This document shows positions 49,605-58,515 of a DNA stretch of 64,000 bases, piece by piece. The translations under genes and the position numbers were made by a program. The stretch comes from Flavobacterium zepuense (GTDB lineage: Bacteria > Bacteroidota > Bacteroidia > Flavobacteriales > Flavobacteriaceae): contig NZ_VJVZ01000011.1 of the NCBI RefSeq assembly GCF_007097145.1, forward strand, positions 62,001-126,000. Reading direction: 5' to 3'. Within the stretch, counting starts at the first letter, position 1. The number at the start of each line of letters is the position of its first letter. The notes below the pieces were generated by a model. The model searched no databases. It was given only the letters and a program-made list of their open reading frames with translations, and had not been told where the DNA came from.

Positions 49605-50063
49605 TTAATGTCTGCCGTGGTGTTTGTTGTGTCCGCGGCCGTGCCCGTTACCATGATGCTTAACGGCTTTATAATGGTGGGCATGTGGGCGGGCAGCATA
49701 AGAATAGTGGTTGGCCCTGTAGTGCGATGGGTATCGTTTTACATAGTTGGTATGATACACATAAGGTGCATTACCATAATAGTTGCTTACCACTACGTGT
49801 GGGCCGTGGTACAGGTCGTAATTTCTATAAGCAACAGGCAGGGCACGGGTGCGCACCCAGCGGTTGTTGCTAATGTATACGTACTGGGCCGTGTTAATGT
49901 CGTAATAAGTAGCAATATCGGGCAGGTAGTAGTAGCGCGCTTCAACAGGAGCGGGAGCCCAAACGGGCGGTGTACCAATGTTAACACTTACCGATACCTG
50001 CGCCTGCGTGAGTGCACCAGTGCATAATAATAACCCTAACAGTAGTTTTTTGATTGTTTTCAT
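49605..50063 (-). CDS. Secreted protein with His/Gly/Arg-rich tail
   Basis: This 152-residue paralogue of the neighbouring gene has a signal peptide (MKTIKKLLLGLLLCTGALTQA). The same domain appears as ARYYYLPDIATYYDINTAQY and NNRWVRTRALPVAYRNYDLY. Its tail is instead His-rich (HAHHYKAVKHHGNGHGRGHN), which could bind metal ions. The tails have diverged completely while the core stayed recognisable. Function unknown. Confidence 0.85.
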   Translation of the reverse strand: MKTIKKLLLGLLLCTGALTQAQVSVSVNIGTPPVWAPAPVEARYYYLPDIATYYDINTAQYVYISNNRWVRTRALPVAYRNYDLYHGPHVVVSNYYGNAPYVYHTNYVKRYPSHYRANHYSYAARPHAHHYKAVKHHGNGHGRGHNKHHGRH

Positions 50064-50365
50064 GATAGCGAGAATTAAAGATTACTAATTGGTTAAACTA
50101 TATTGTAAGGCTTTCTTACACCTTACCTAAAGGTGTGCCAGTTTTTTCTAAAACGATTTCTTTTAGGATAATTTTAGTATTTCGGATCAGGCTATTCCAC
50201 AGAGATGCACAAAGGAGACACACAGTTTTAATCTTTGCGAAACTATGCGGTTTCTTTGCGAGACTTGTGTAATAGTAGCCTCCTTCCACAAACGTTAAAC
50301 TTCCCTCAATCCGCATCTAACAAAAAGCGGTAGTTCGTAACTTTATAAGTATATACCCTAAACTC
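50064..50365. other. Intergenic gap with CACAGAGATGCACAAAGG-type repeat
   Basis: Bases about 50194-50270 contain CCACAGAGATGCACAAAGGA and CTTTGCGAAAC...TTTGCGAGAC, similar to the reverse complement of 55862-55908. No gene or RNA is evident. The remaining sequence shows no recognisable signal. Confidence 0.5.
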
Positions 50366-51397
50366 ATGAGGCAGCCCCTGTTGGCATTTAACGATAAAGG
50401 CATTTACTGTGCGCAGGCCAACGTATACCTGGATCCGTGGCGCCCGGTAGACAACGCCATTATAACCCACGGCCACAGCGATCACTCCCGCTGGGGCCAC
50501 AAGCACTATATAACGCACCACATGAATGTGCCTATAATAAAGCACCGCCTGGGCGATATCGTGGTTACGGGCAAAGACTGGGGCGAAACCTTTACCATAA
50601 ACGGGGTAACATTTTCGTTTCATCCTGCCGGGCACATAATAGGCAGCGCGCAGATAAGGGTAGAGCACAAAGGCGAGGTTTGGGTGTTTACCGGCGATTA
50701 TAAGACCGAAGACGACGGAATTTCCACTCCCTACGAGGTGGTTAAATGCCATACCTTTATAACCGAGAACACCTTTGGGCTGCCAGCGTTTAAATGGCTT
50801 CCGCAGGCCGAGGTAATGACCGATGTTAACAACTGGTGGGCACAAAACCGTGCCGAAGGTAAAACCTCCATACTTTTTGGGTACACACTTGGCAAGGCGC
50901 AACGGCTGCTTAAATACTTAGACCCTAACATTGGACGCATTTACACCCACGGCGCGGTAGAGAACATGACCGAGGTGCTTAGGCCTATGGTAAGTTTCCC
51001 GGAAACTATACGCGTTACGCGCGAAACCAAAAAAGAAGATTTGCTGGGCAGTATTGTATTGGCACCGCCAAGCGCCCACGGCAGCATCTGGATACGTAAA
51101 ATGACACCTTTTGTAACGGGTTCGGCAAGCGGGTGGATGGCTTTTCGCGGTGCACGCCGCCGCCGGGCTATCGACAAAGGTTTTGTGCTTTCCGACCATT
51201 GCGACTGGCAGGGACTGCTGGAAAGCATTACCGCCACAGGTGCCGAAAAGATCATCTGCACCCACGGCTACAGCGACATTTTTAGCGCCTACCTGCGCGA
51301 ACAGGGCTATGATGCCCGTACTGAGCATACCCAGTATGAGGGCGATGAAGGCGAAGTGGAAAACAAGGCGGATGCCGAAACCGACGAGCAGCCATGA
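50366..51397 (+). CDS. Ligase-associated DNA exonuclease (MBL/beta-CASP)
   Basis: This 343-residue metallo-beta-lactamase-fold nuclease has the HxHxDH motif in THGHSDHSRWG (H35, H37, D39, H40), HPAGHIIGSAQI, the metal-binding Asp in FTGDYK and a late CTHGYSD. It belongs to the family named for its link to bacterial ATP-dependent DNA ligase. It overlaps the ligase gene by 4 bases (ATGA). With the helicase and PdeM downstream it forms a DNA-damage repair module. Confidence 0.94.
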   Translation: MRQPLLAFNDKGIYCAQANVYLDPWRPVDNAIITHGHSDHSRWGHKHYITHHMNVPIIKHRLGDIVVTGKDWGETFTINGVTFSFHPAGHIIGSAQIRVEHKGEVWVFTGDYKTEDDGISTPYEVVKCHTFITENTFGLPAFKWLPQAEVMTDVNNWWAQNRAEGKTSILFGYTLGKAQRLLKYLDPNIGRIYTHGAVENMTEVLRPMVSFPETIRVTRETKKEDLLGSIVLAPPSAHGSIWIRKMTPFVTGSASGWMAFRGARRRRAIDKGFVLSDHCDWQGLLESITATGAEKIICTHGYSDIFSAYLREQGYDARTEHTQYEGDEGEVENKADAETDEQP

Positions 51398-52998
51398 AAA
51401 ATTTCTCTGAACTTATAAAGGCACTGGATAGTTCTAATAAAACATCGGTTAAGGTAGATGCGTTAACCGAGTATTTTAAGAACGCCAACGATAAAGACCG
51501 CGTATGGACGATTGCGATACTCTCGCACCGCCGCCCGCCACGTCCGGTTAATACTACATTGCTGCGCATGTGGGCCACCGAGCTGGCTAACATCCCGCTA
51601 TGGTTGTTTGAGGAATCCTACCATATTGTGGGCGACCTGGCGGAGACCATTGCGCTGGTTATTCCCACCACTAAAAACCAGAGTGATAAAAGTCTGACGG
51701 AGTTTGTGGAAGAAATGATAGCCCTTAAAAAAAAGCCCGATGACCAAAAGCGGGAATACCTGCATAGCAACTGGCTGGCGCTTAATTATTACGAGCGTTT
51801 TGTGTTTACAAAACTCATAACGGGCAGTTTCCGTATCGGTGTGAGTCAGAAATTAATGACGCGTGCCCTCTCTAAAGCCACGGGTGTAGATGAAGATGTA
51901 CTGGCTTACAAACTTATGGGCGAGTGGGATCCGGTAAAGGTTAGCTTCCAGAATTTAGTGTTAGATGAAAAAGCGCAGGATGCCTACAGCAAGCCTTTTC
52001 CGTTCTATTTAGCGTATGCGATAGAAGGCGAACCCGAAGGACTGGGCGATGTAAGCCAGTGGAGTGCCGAGCATAAATGGGATGGTATTCGCAGCCAGAC
52101 GCTCATCCGCAACGGGCACATGTATGTGTGGAGCCGTGGCGAAGAACTGGTTACAGATAAATACCCTGAATTCGAAAAACTGTTAGGCGTTATCCCCGAT
52201 GGTACCGTGATAGATGGGGAGATCCTACCCTGGGTAGATGGCGCTATCGGCAGCTTTAACGATTTACAAACCCGCATAGGGCGTAAAACCGTTTCGCCTG
52301 CACTGCTCAAAAAAACACCGGTTATTATAAAGGCATACGATTTACTGGAGTGGCAGGGGCAGGACATAAGGCAGCTGCCCTATATAGAACGCCGCCAACT
52401 GTTAGAACAGCTATACGACAGCATTAAGGAGTACGAACTGCCGCTGCAATTATCCGAAAGGATGACTTTTGATAGTTGGGATGAAGCCATGCTCGAAAAA
52501 GCCCGGTCGCGCGAACTGCGCAGCGAAGGCCTGATGTTTAAGCGTATAGATTCACCTTACCTCGTGGGCCGTAAAAAAGGCGACTGGTGGAAGTGGAAAC
52601 TCGAGCCCTTTGCCATTGATGCCGTACTTACCTACGCCATGCGGGGTAGTGGCCGCCGCGCCACCCTGTTTACCGATTATACCTTCGCCTTGTGGCAAAC
52701 CAACGAAGACGGTACCAAGGAGCTGGTAACGTTCGCCAAGGCGTATTCCGGTTTAACCGATGCCGAATTCCGCATGGTTGACGATTACATCAAGAAAAAT
52801 ACGCTTGATAGGTTCGGACCCGTGCGCAGTGTAACCCCAAAACTGGTCTTTGAGATAGGGTTTGAGGGTATCGCCTTTTCCGGGCGGCACAAAAGCGGCG
52901 TTGCAACACGCTTTCCGCGGATATTACGCTGGCGCCACGACAAAAAAATAGAAGATGCCAATAGTATAGAAGATTTAAAGGACATGATTCCGAAATGA
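51394..52998 (+). CDS. ATP-dependent DNA ligase (bacterial repair type)
   Basis: This 534-residue ligase has an N-terminal DNA-binding domain. The adenylation domain carries the nucleophile K228 in EHKWDGIRSQ (KxDG), GEELVTDKYPEF, DGEILPW and EGLMFKRID. The OB domain contains WKWKLEPFAIDAVL and FEIGFEGI. Its class is the multi-gene 'ligase-associated' bacterial group, distinct from NAD-dependent LigA and from LigD. It is translationally coupled to the exonuclease. Confidence 0.95.
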   Translation: MKNFSELIKALDSSNKTSVKVDALTEYFKNANDKDRVWTIAILSHRRPPRPVNTTLLRMWATELANIPLWLFEESYHIVGDLAETIALVIPTTKNQSDKSLTEFVEEMIALKKKPDDQKREYLHSNWLALNYYERFVFTKLITGSFRIGVSQKLMTRALSKATGVDEDVLAYKLMGEWDPVKVSFQNLVLDEKAQDAYSKPFPFYLAYAIEGEPEGLGDVSQWSAEHKWDGIRSQTLIRNGHMYVWSRGEELVTDKYPEFEKLLGVIPDGTVIDGEILPWVDGAIGSFNDLQTRIGRKTVSPALLKKTPVIIKAYDLLEWQGQDIRQLPYIERRQLLEQLYDSIKEYELPLQLSERMTFDSWDEAMLEKARSRELRSEGLMFKRIDSPYLVGRKKGDWWKWKLEPFAIDAVLTYAMRGSGRRATLFTDYTFALWQTNEDGTKELVTFAKAYSGLTDAEFRMVDDYIKKNTLDRFGPVRSVTPKLVFEIGFEGIAFSGRHKSGVATRFPRILRWRHDKKIEDANSIEDLKDMIPK

Positions 52999-53034
52999 CA
53001 AATTCCAAAAAGCAAATTCCAAATTCCAAACAGT
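52995..53034. repeat. AAATTCCAAA-type periodic repeat
   Basis: CAAATTCCAAAAAGCAAATT and then CCAAATTCCAAAC begin at the ligase stop. The reverse complement matches the TTTGTAATTTGGAATTTG units at 47588-47737. Confidence 0.55.
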
Positions 53035-53045
53035 TAGGCGGAGTC

Positions 53046-53176
53046 TGTCATTGCGAGGGAGGCACGACCGCGGCAATCCCAAATATAGCTCATTAATAGA
53101 GATGCTCCTTTATTAAAATACGTAAGTATTTTGCTACGAGTGAGATTGCCGCGGTCGTGCCTCCCTCGCAATGACA
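53046..53176. repeat. Perfect 33-bp inverted repeat (REP/MITE-like) with nested palindrome
   Basis: The left arm 53046-53078 starts TGTCATTGCGAGGGAGG. The right arm 53144-53176 ends CTCCCTCGCAATGACA. The arms are exactly complementary over 33 bases. The 65-base centre holds a second palindrome, AAAATAC/GTATTTT. Degenerate relatives lie at 2741-2820 and 55763-55803. Confidence 0.85.
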
Positions 53177-53195
53177 AATGCAACTATGAAGCTCG

Positions 53196-53232
53196 CTCCC
53201 CTCTCCTTTGGAGAGGGGTTGGGGGAGAGGAC
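53196..53232. repeat. CCCCTCTCCTTTGGAGAGGGG palindromic repeat
   Basis: CCCCTCTCC-TTT-GGAGAGGGG forms a 9-bp hairpin followed by TTGGGGGAGAGG. Related sequences are at 61228-61322 and 62411-62464. Confidence 0.65.
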
Positions 53233-53263
53233 AACTTGAAACTGAAAACCCGAAACCAAAAAA

Positions 53264-55723
53264 ATGAACAGGGAACAACTTTTTGATATAGCAACAGGCT
53301 GGTTTGAGAGCAGGGGGTGGAAACCCTTCCCGTTCCAAACCCAAACGTGGACTGCCTTTTTACAGGGTAAGAACGGCCTGCTTAATGCCCCAACCGGCAG
53401 CGGCAAGACCTACGCCCTGTGGCTGCCTGTAGTGTTAGACTATATTAAAAATAACCCCGACTATAAAACCAAACACAAGCCCGGCCTTAAAGCCATCTGG
53501 ATCACCCCGCTGCGTGCCCTTTCGGTAGAGATAAAGCAGGCTGCAGACAGGGTAAATGACGATTTGGGCACGGGGCTTACTGTAGGCATCCGAACTGGCG
53601 ATACCTCGGCATCTGAACGTTCAAAGCAAAAAACCAAAATACCCGACCTGCTCATCACTACGCCCGAAAGCATGCAGCTCATGCTGGCTTCTAAAGATTA
53701 TGCCAACGTGTTTAAAACCTGCGGCGCAATAATTATAGATGAGTGGCACGAACTCCTGGGTACCAAGCGTGGCGTGCAGACTGAGCTTGCCCTTACCCGC
53801 CTTAAAAACGTTGCGCCTAAAATGCGTATTTGGGGTATTAGTGCCACCATAGGCAACCTGCAACAAGCTATGGAAGTACTGTTGGGTCCGCAGTCGCCTG
53901 CGCTGGAAAATTCGGTTATGATACGGGCGCACATCAATAAAAAAATAAATGTGGTTTCGGTTATCCCGGATAAGATGGATGCCTACCCGTGGCGCGGTCA
54001 CATGGGGCTGCACCTTATAGACGAAGCCGCAAAAATTATAAAAGGCAGCCGCACCACACTGCTATTTTGCAATACGCGCGCGCAGTGTGAGTTGTGGTTT
54101 CAGGCGCTGTTAGATAAGTTTCCGGAGTTTGCGGGCGACCTTGCCATGCACCACGGCAGTATAAGCCGCGAGAACAGGCAGTGGGTAGAGCAGGCCATCA
54201 GGGATGAACAATTGCGCGCTGTAGTATGTACATCGAGCTTAGACCTGGGTGTGGACTTTGCCCCTGTAGAAACCGTGGTACAAATAGGCGGCCCTAAAGG
54301 CGTGGCGCGTTTTTTACAGCGTGCCGGGCGTAGTGGCCACCGCCCCGGCGAGGAAAGCAACATTTACTTTTTAGCCACCCACGCCATAGAGCTGGTGGAG
54401 GCTTCGGCATTGCGCCGCGCCGTTCAGGAAACCGTGGTAGAAGATCGCGTGCCCTACCTAAACAGTTGGGACGTACTGGTGCAGTACCTTGTTACACTGG
54501 CAGTGTCAGACGGTTTTTACCCCGATGTTATATTTAAAGAGGTTAAAGGCAGTTTTTGCTATCAGGGCATGACGGAAGACGACTTTCAGTTTTGCCTTAA
54601 CTTTATTACCAAGGGCAGCCAGAGCCTGCAGGCGTATGACGAATATAAAAAAGTAGAGATTGAGGCCGACGGTAAGTTTAAGGTAAACAGTAAAACCATT
54701 GCCATGCGCCACCGCATGCAAATGGGTACCATTGTGGGAGATTCGGTTATGAACGTAAAATTTTTGGGTGGTGGCTACCTGGGCAGTATCGAAGAGTGGT
54801 TTATATCCAAGCTTAACCCCGGCGATACCTTTATTTTCGCAGGCCGTAAGCTGGAGCTTATCCGCGTGCGCAATATGGAGGTTATGGTGCGCATGGCAAG
54901 CCCCGGCGCCAAGGCCATGCATGCCAGCTGGATGGGGGGCAGGCTTACGCTTTCGGCACAGATGAGCGAACTGCTGCGCGAAGAGCTTTATGCCGCCAAT
55001 ACCGATACCATGACGCGCGAATTACGCGCCCTCAAGCCCATGTTTACCCGCCAGCGCAAAGAAAGCATTGTGCCGGGCGATGACGAATTTTTGATAGAAA
55101 CGTTTAAAACCCGCGAGGGCTACCACGCCATATTTTACCCGTTCGAGGGGCGTTTTGTACACGAGGCGCTTGCCAGTTTAATGGCCTACCGCATTAGCCT
55201 GCTTACTCCCATAACCTTTTCGCTGGCGTATAATGATTATGGTTTTGAATTACTATCCGACCAGGAGATTGACATGCAGCAGGTATTGGATAACGACCTC
55301 TTTACCCCGCAGCACCTGCACCTTGATTTGCAGCACAGCCTTAATGCTACCGAAATGGCACGCCGAAAATTTCGCGATATTGCCGTTATTGCAGGGCTGG
55401 TATTTACGGGTTATCCCGGCAAGGTGGTTAAAACCAAACACCTGCAAAGCAGCTCGCAGCTGATATTTGAAGTTTTCAGGGATTATGAGCCTAACAACCT
55501 TTTGTTTCAGCAGGCGTACCGCGAAACCTTTGAGCACCAGCTTGAAGAAGGCCGTTTGCTATTAGCCTTAGAGCGCATACACCGCCAGCAAATCGTTTGG
55601 AAAGCTACAGAAAAGCCTACGCCTTTCAGCTTCCCCATTATAACCGACCGCCTTCGTGAAAAACTATCCAGCGAAACCCTCTCCGACAGGATTAAAAGGA
55701 TGACGGCAAGTTATATGAAATAG
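53264..55723 (+). CDS. Ligase-associated Lhr-like DEAD/H-box helicase
   Basis: This 819-residue SF2 helicase has Walker A APTGSGKTYAL near residue 45, DEWH (IIIDEWHELLGTKRG), SAT (WGISATIG), and the domain 2 motifs TSSLDLGVD and QRAGRSGHRPGE. The Lhr winged helix and Lhr-core C-terminal region follow. It is the helicase of the ligase-associated module. It is separated from the ligase gene by 265 bases of repeats, so it may have its own promoter. Confidence 0.95.
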   Translation: MNREQLFDIATGWFESRGWKPFPFQTQTWTAFLQGKNGLLNAPTGSGKTYALWLPVVLDYIKNNPDYKTKHKPGLKAIWITPLRALSVEIKQAADRVNDDLGTGLTVGIRTGDTSASERSKQKTKIPDLLITTPESMQLMLASKDYANVFKTCGAIIIDEWHELLGTKRGVQTELALTRLKNVAPKMRIWGISATIGNLQQAMEVLLGPQSPALENSVMIRAHINKKINVVSVIPDKMDAYPWRGHMGLHLIDEAAKIIKGSRTTLLFCNTRAQCELWFQALLDKFPEFAGDLAMHHGSISRENRQWVEQAIRDEQLRAVVCTSSLDLGVDFAPVETVVQIGGPKGVARFLQRAGRSGHRPGEESNIYFLATHAIELVEASALRRAVQETVVEDRVPYLNSWDVLVQYLVTLAVSDGFYPDVIFKEVKGSFCYQGMTEDDFQFCLNFITKGSQSLQAYDEYKKVEIEADGKFKVNSKTIAMRHRMQMGTIVGDSVMNVKFLGGGYLGSIEEWFISKLNPGDTFIFAGRKLELIRVRNMEVMVRMASPGAKAMHASWMGGRLTLSAQMSELLREELYAANTDTMTRELRALKPMFTRQRKESIVPGDDEFLIETFKTREGYHAIFYPFEGRFVHEALASLMAYRISLLTPITFSLAYNDYGFELLSDQEIDMQQVLDNDLFTPQHLHLDLQHSLNATEMARRKFRDIAVIAGLVFTGYPGKVVKTKHLQSSSQLIFEVFRDYEPNNLLFQQAYRETFEHQLEEGRLLLALERIHRQQIVWKATEKPTPFSFPIITDRLREKLSSETLSDRIKRMTASYMK

Positions 55724-55762
55724 ATTATTAAATTTTGAATGGTTGGATTTTTAGACTTCGCA

Positions 55763-55910
55763 CTGTCATCGCGAGCGGAGTGCAACCCAGCGCGGCGATC
55801 TCACATAAATCACTACCTCTTATTTAACACAGTCGCACATCTAACGATACTTTATAATTATGTGCCTTTGCGTATCTTTGTGCCTTCTTTGCGTGTCTTT
55901 GCGAAAGAAA
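55763..55910. repeat. REP half-element and TTTGCGTGTCTTTGCG-type repeat before pdeM
   Basis: Bases 55763-55803 (TGTCATCGCGAGCGGAGTGC...) resemble one arm of the inverted repeat at 53046. Bases 55862-55908 (GTGCCTTTGCGTATCTTTGT...TTTGCGTGTCTTTGCG) match, in reverse, the repeat near 50200. The second contains TATCTTTG (55873-55880), which could act as a -7 box for pdeM. Confidence 0.5.
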
Positions 55911-55925
55911 AATGAGAGGGATTAA

Positions 55926-56573
55926 ATGACATTAAACATACAAATTAACAGCCGCGACTTTATACTGCATTGCTCCGGCGCATTGTTTTGGGTAGAAAAA
56001 CGCATGCTGCTGATATCCGACGCGCATTTGGGCAAGGTATCGCACTTTCGCAAGCATGGGGCTGCTATACCGGGGGTGCTCATGCATAAAAATTTTGATA
56101 AGCTGGATAGCGCTGTTAACTATTTTGAGCCCGAAAGCATCTGCTTTTTAGGCGACCTTTTTCACAGCTCCTTAAATAATGAGTGGCAGTTATTTCACGA
56201 CTGGGTGGCGCGCACGCCTGTGCCTATAATACTTGTAGCGGGTAACCACGATATTATAGCACCTAAAAAATACCACGACATCAACATTACCATAGTAAGC
56301 GAATGGGCACTGGATGGCTTTTTGCTAACCCACTACCCCGAAGAACGCGATGGCCTGTTTACCCTATGCGGGCACATACACCCGGCAGTGCTTTTGGCGG
56401 GCAAGGGCAGGCAATTTTTAAAACTGCCATGCTTTTTTAAGTCGGCCCAACAAATGATACTCCCTGCCTTTGGCGAATTTACCGGTACCTACGTTATGGA
56501 ACCGCAGGAAGGCGATGTTATTTATGTGATAACCAAGGATGATGTTTTAGAGGTGCCGAACAAGGAAAGATAG
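55926..56573 (+). CDS. pdeM: Ligase-associated DNA damage response endonuclease PdeM
   Basis: This 215-residue calcineurin-type metallophosphoesterase has the five metal-binding blocks: SDAHLGK, GDLFHS, GNHD (VAGNHDII), a His in LLTHYPE and GHIHP. It is the fourth member of the ligase-associated set and is predicted to trim or nick damaged DNA ends. It lies 202 bases after the helicase, with repeats in between. Confidence 0.93.
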   Translation: MTLNIQINSRDFILHCSGALFWVEKRMLLISDAHLGKVSHFRKHGAAIPGVLMHKNFDKLDSAVNYFEPESICFLGDLFHSSLNNEWQLFHDWVARTPVPIILVAGNHDIIAPKKYHDINITIVSEWALDGFLLTHYPEERDGLFTLCGHIHPAVLLAGKGRQFLKLPCFFKSAQQMILPAFGEFTGTYVMEPQEGDVIYVITKDDVLEVPNKER

Positions 56574-56739
56574 GGGTTAAGCAATACTGGCACCCTATTT
56601 GCGTTATCATTATACAATACTCCGACAGAAAGGCATTTTCAGAAAAAAGTACGGAATTCCGATACTATACAAAATCCTTCTCACTACTAATTTTATCTTA
56701 CAAATGGAAGTGAATTAACCGTTGCAGCTATCCATTTAT

Positions 56740-57819
56740 ATGATTACCAAGTTAAAATTTAACAACGCGGCAAAGACGCAATTCCTTGCCACGACAAGGC
56801 AGCGTGTAGACCAGTATTTTTTAGATGCGGATGAGTCGCGCAACGCTAATGCCGGTATGTGGGTAAAAACCGCAATTTTCTTAACCGTGTTTTTTGGAGT
56901 ATATGCACTTATAATCTCTAACGCCTTTAGTACCTGGGTTATGCTGCCGCTCGCAATACTGCTGGGCGTTTGCAGCGCCTTTGTGGGGTTTAATGTGTGC
57001 CACGATGCCATACATGGGTCGTTTTCATCAAACAAAATAGTAAACAAAGTGCTTAGTGCCATATTCAACCTGCTGGGCGCGAGTCCTTACGTGTGGAGCA
57101 TTACGCATAATATTGTACACCATACGTATACCAACATTCCCGGGCATGACGAAGACATTGATGTTGCCCCGGGGCTCATACGCCTTTCGCCCGAAGAACC
57201 CGTAAACCGTATACAGCGCTACCAGCACTGGTATGCTTTCCCCCTGTACGGGCTGGCGTCTATCTCATGGGCATTCCGTAAAGATTATAAAAAGTTCTTT
57301 CAGCCCAAAGTAGGGCAAACTGCCACCAAACATCCCAAAAAAGAATATTTTAACCTGTTTTTTTATAAGGCTATTTACTACTTTTTGTTCATAGCGCTTC
57401 CGCTGATGGTGCTCAGCATAACGTGGTGGCAGTTTATAATAGGCTTTTTGGCCTTGCAAATAGCACAGGGCTTTACCATGGGGCTGGTGTTTCAGCTGGC
57501 GCACGTGGTAGAGGGCACTGATTTCCCCATGCCAAATACCAGCGGAAATATAGAAGAAGCCTGGGCCGAACACCAAATGCGCACTACCGCAAACTTTGCC
57601 ACATCCTGCCCTTTTGCCGCTTTTTTCCTGGGCGGACTTAACAGGCAGATAGAGCATCACCTGTTCCCTAAAATTTGCCACATCCATTACGGTAAAATCA
57701 GCAAGATCGTTAAGCAAACGGCGCTGGAGTTTAATATTCCGTATATAGAAAACCCTACATTCCTTACGGCACTACGCTCGCATTACAGGATATTAAAGAA
57801 ATTTAGTTTGCAGGCTTAA
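56740..57819 (+). CDS. Membrane fatty acid desaturase (acyl-lipid / acyl-CoA type)
   Basis: This 359-residue integral membrane di-iron desaturase has three His boxes: HDAIH (88-92), HNIVHH (123-128) and QIEHH (303-307). The Gln in the third box is typical of front-end/linoleoyl-CoA-like desaturases. Transmembrane pairs lie at about 42-85 and 205-250. There is no fused cytochrome b5 domain, so electrons come from a separate carrier. Start at ATG 56740; the TTG 18 bases upstream adds residues outside the family. Confidence 0.93.
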   Translation: MITKLKFNNAAKTQFLATTRQRVDQYFLDADESRNANAGMWVKTAIFLTVFFGVYALIISNAFSTWVMLPLAILLGVCSAFVGFNVCHDAIHGSFSSNKIVNKVLSAIFNLLGASPYVWSITHNIVHHTYTNIPGHDEDIDVAPGLIRLSPEEPVNRIQRYQHWYAFPLYGLASISWAFRKDYKKFFQPKVGQTATKHPKKEYFNLFFYKAIYYFLFIALPLMVLSITWWQFIIGFLALQIAQGFTMGLVFQLAHVVEGTDFPMPNTSGNIEEAWAEHQMRTTANFATSCPFAAFFLGGLNRQIEHHLFPKICHIHYGKISKIVKQTALEFNIPYIENPTFLTALRSHYRILKKFSLQA

Positions 57820-57875
57820 TGCATTTTTTACAACTTTCTAATCCCTGCTGACATACCCTTGTCATTACCCGTTTG

Positions 57876-57883
57876 TAATTTTG
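57876..57883 (+). promoter_or_regulatory. -7 box for the DinB-like gene
   Basis: TAATTTTG matches TAnnTTTG, 29 bases before the ATG. Confidence 0.5.
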
Positions 57884-57912
57884 GGGTATAAACCAAGTAA
57901 ATCATCAGTATC

Positions 57913-58410
57913 ATGTCAACAGAAAATGCAACCACAACAACGCTATTATCGCCACAGGATCTTTTAAAGCACTGGCAGGGCCACCGCGGCTTAACGCGCC
58001 GTGTAATTGAGGCTTTTCCCGAAAAAGAATTGTTTGAATATACCATAGGCGGCATGCGCACCTTTGCCCAGCTGGTTATGGAAATTATAGACCTTACCGG
58101 CCCGGGCGCCAAAGGCCTTGCCACCGACGATTGGGGCCCTAAAGATATGCCGCATATAACCGGTAACAATATGCCGGTAACCAAAGCCGAACTTTTAGAA
58201 CGATGGGATGACACCACGACAGAACTGGAAACCTATTGGCCACAAATAGATGATTTTGAGAAAAGTATTATTGCTTTTGGTCAATATCCGGGAACTGCGC
58301 TAAGTATGGCCTTGTATTTTATAGATAACGAAATTCACCACCGCGGGCAGGGCTATGTGTACCTGCGTGGGTTGGGTATAGAGCCGCCATTTTTTTGGGA
58401 CAGGCCATAG
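57913..58410 (+). CDS. DinB-like four-helix metalloenzyme
   Basis: This 165-residue DinB/YfiT-type four-helix bundle has a metal-site pattern visible as LLKHWQGHRGLTRRV, the helix FAQLVMEIIDL, and the late DNEIHHRGQGYVYLRGLG. It is not DNA polymerase IV. Members use bacillithiol or similar thiols as transferases. Substrate unknown. It has its own -7 box and a terminator. Confidence 0.88.
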   Translation: MSTENATTTTLLSPQDLLKHWQGHRGLTRRVIEAFPEKELFEYTIGGMRTFAQLVMEIIDLTGPGAKGLATDDWGPKDMPHITGNNMPVTKAELLERWDDTTTELETYWPQIDDFEKSIIAFGQYPGTALSMALYFIDNEIHHRGQGYVYLRGLGIEPPFFWDRP

Positions 58411-58420
58411 CCGTAACACC

Positions 58421-58452
58421 AAAGCCATTCTGTTTAAGGAATGGCTTTTTTT
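58421..58452 (+). terminator. Terminator after the DinB-like gene
   Basis: AAAGCCATTC pairs perfectly with GAATGGCTTT and continues into a T run. Confidence 0.9.
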
Positions 58453-58483
58453 ATGCGGTTGTGTGTGGCATTGTATTTCTGTT

Positions 58484-58491
58484 TACATTTG
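58484..58491 (+). promoter_or_regulatory. -7 box for the DUF1349 gene
   Basis: TACATTTG matches TAnnTTTG with TTG (58459-58461) 22 bases upstream, the same spacing as at the tetR promoter. It lies 24 bases before ATG 58516 and rejects the longer frame from 58441. Confidence 0.6.
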
Positions 58492-58515
58492 GGTATCCAA
58501 AACATTTATACTATT

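Noticed and set aside
53093..53406. Overlapping minus-strand ORFs with VIAREARPRQS-like sequence
   Set aside because: They read through the perfect inverted repeat and into the helicase gene; such peptides are typical artefacts of this repeat type.
57913..58410. DinB as DNA polymerase IV
   Set aside because: The protein is the four-helix DinB/YfiT type, with no polymerase domains, despite the shared name.
58441..58515. N-terminal extension of the DUF1349 protein
   Set aside because: It starts inside a terminator and contains the -7 box; the signal peptide begins at ATG 58516.
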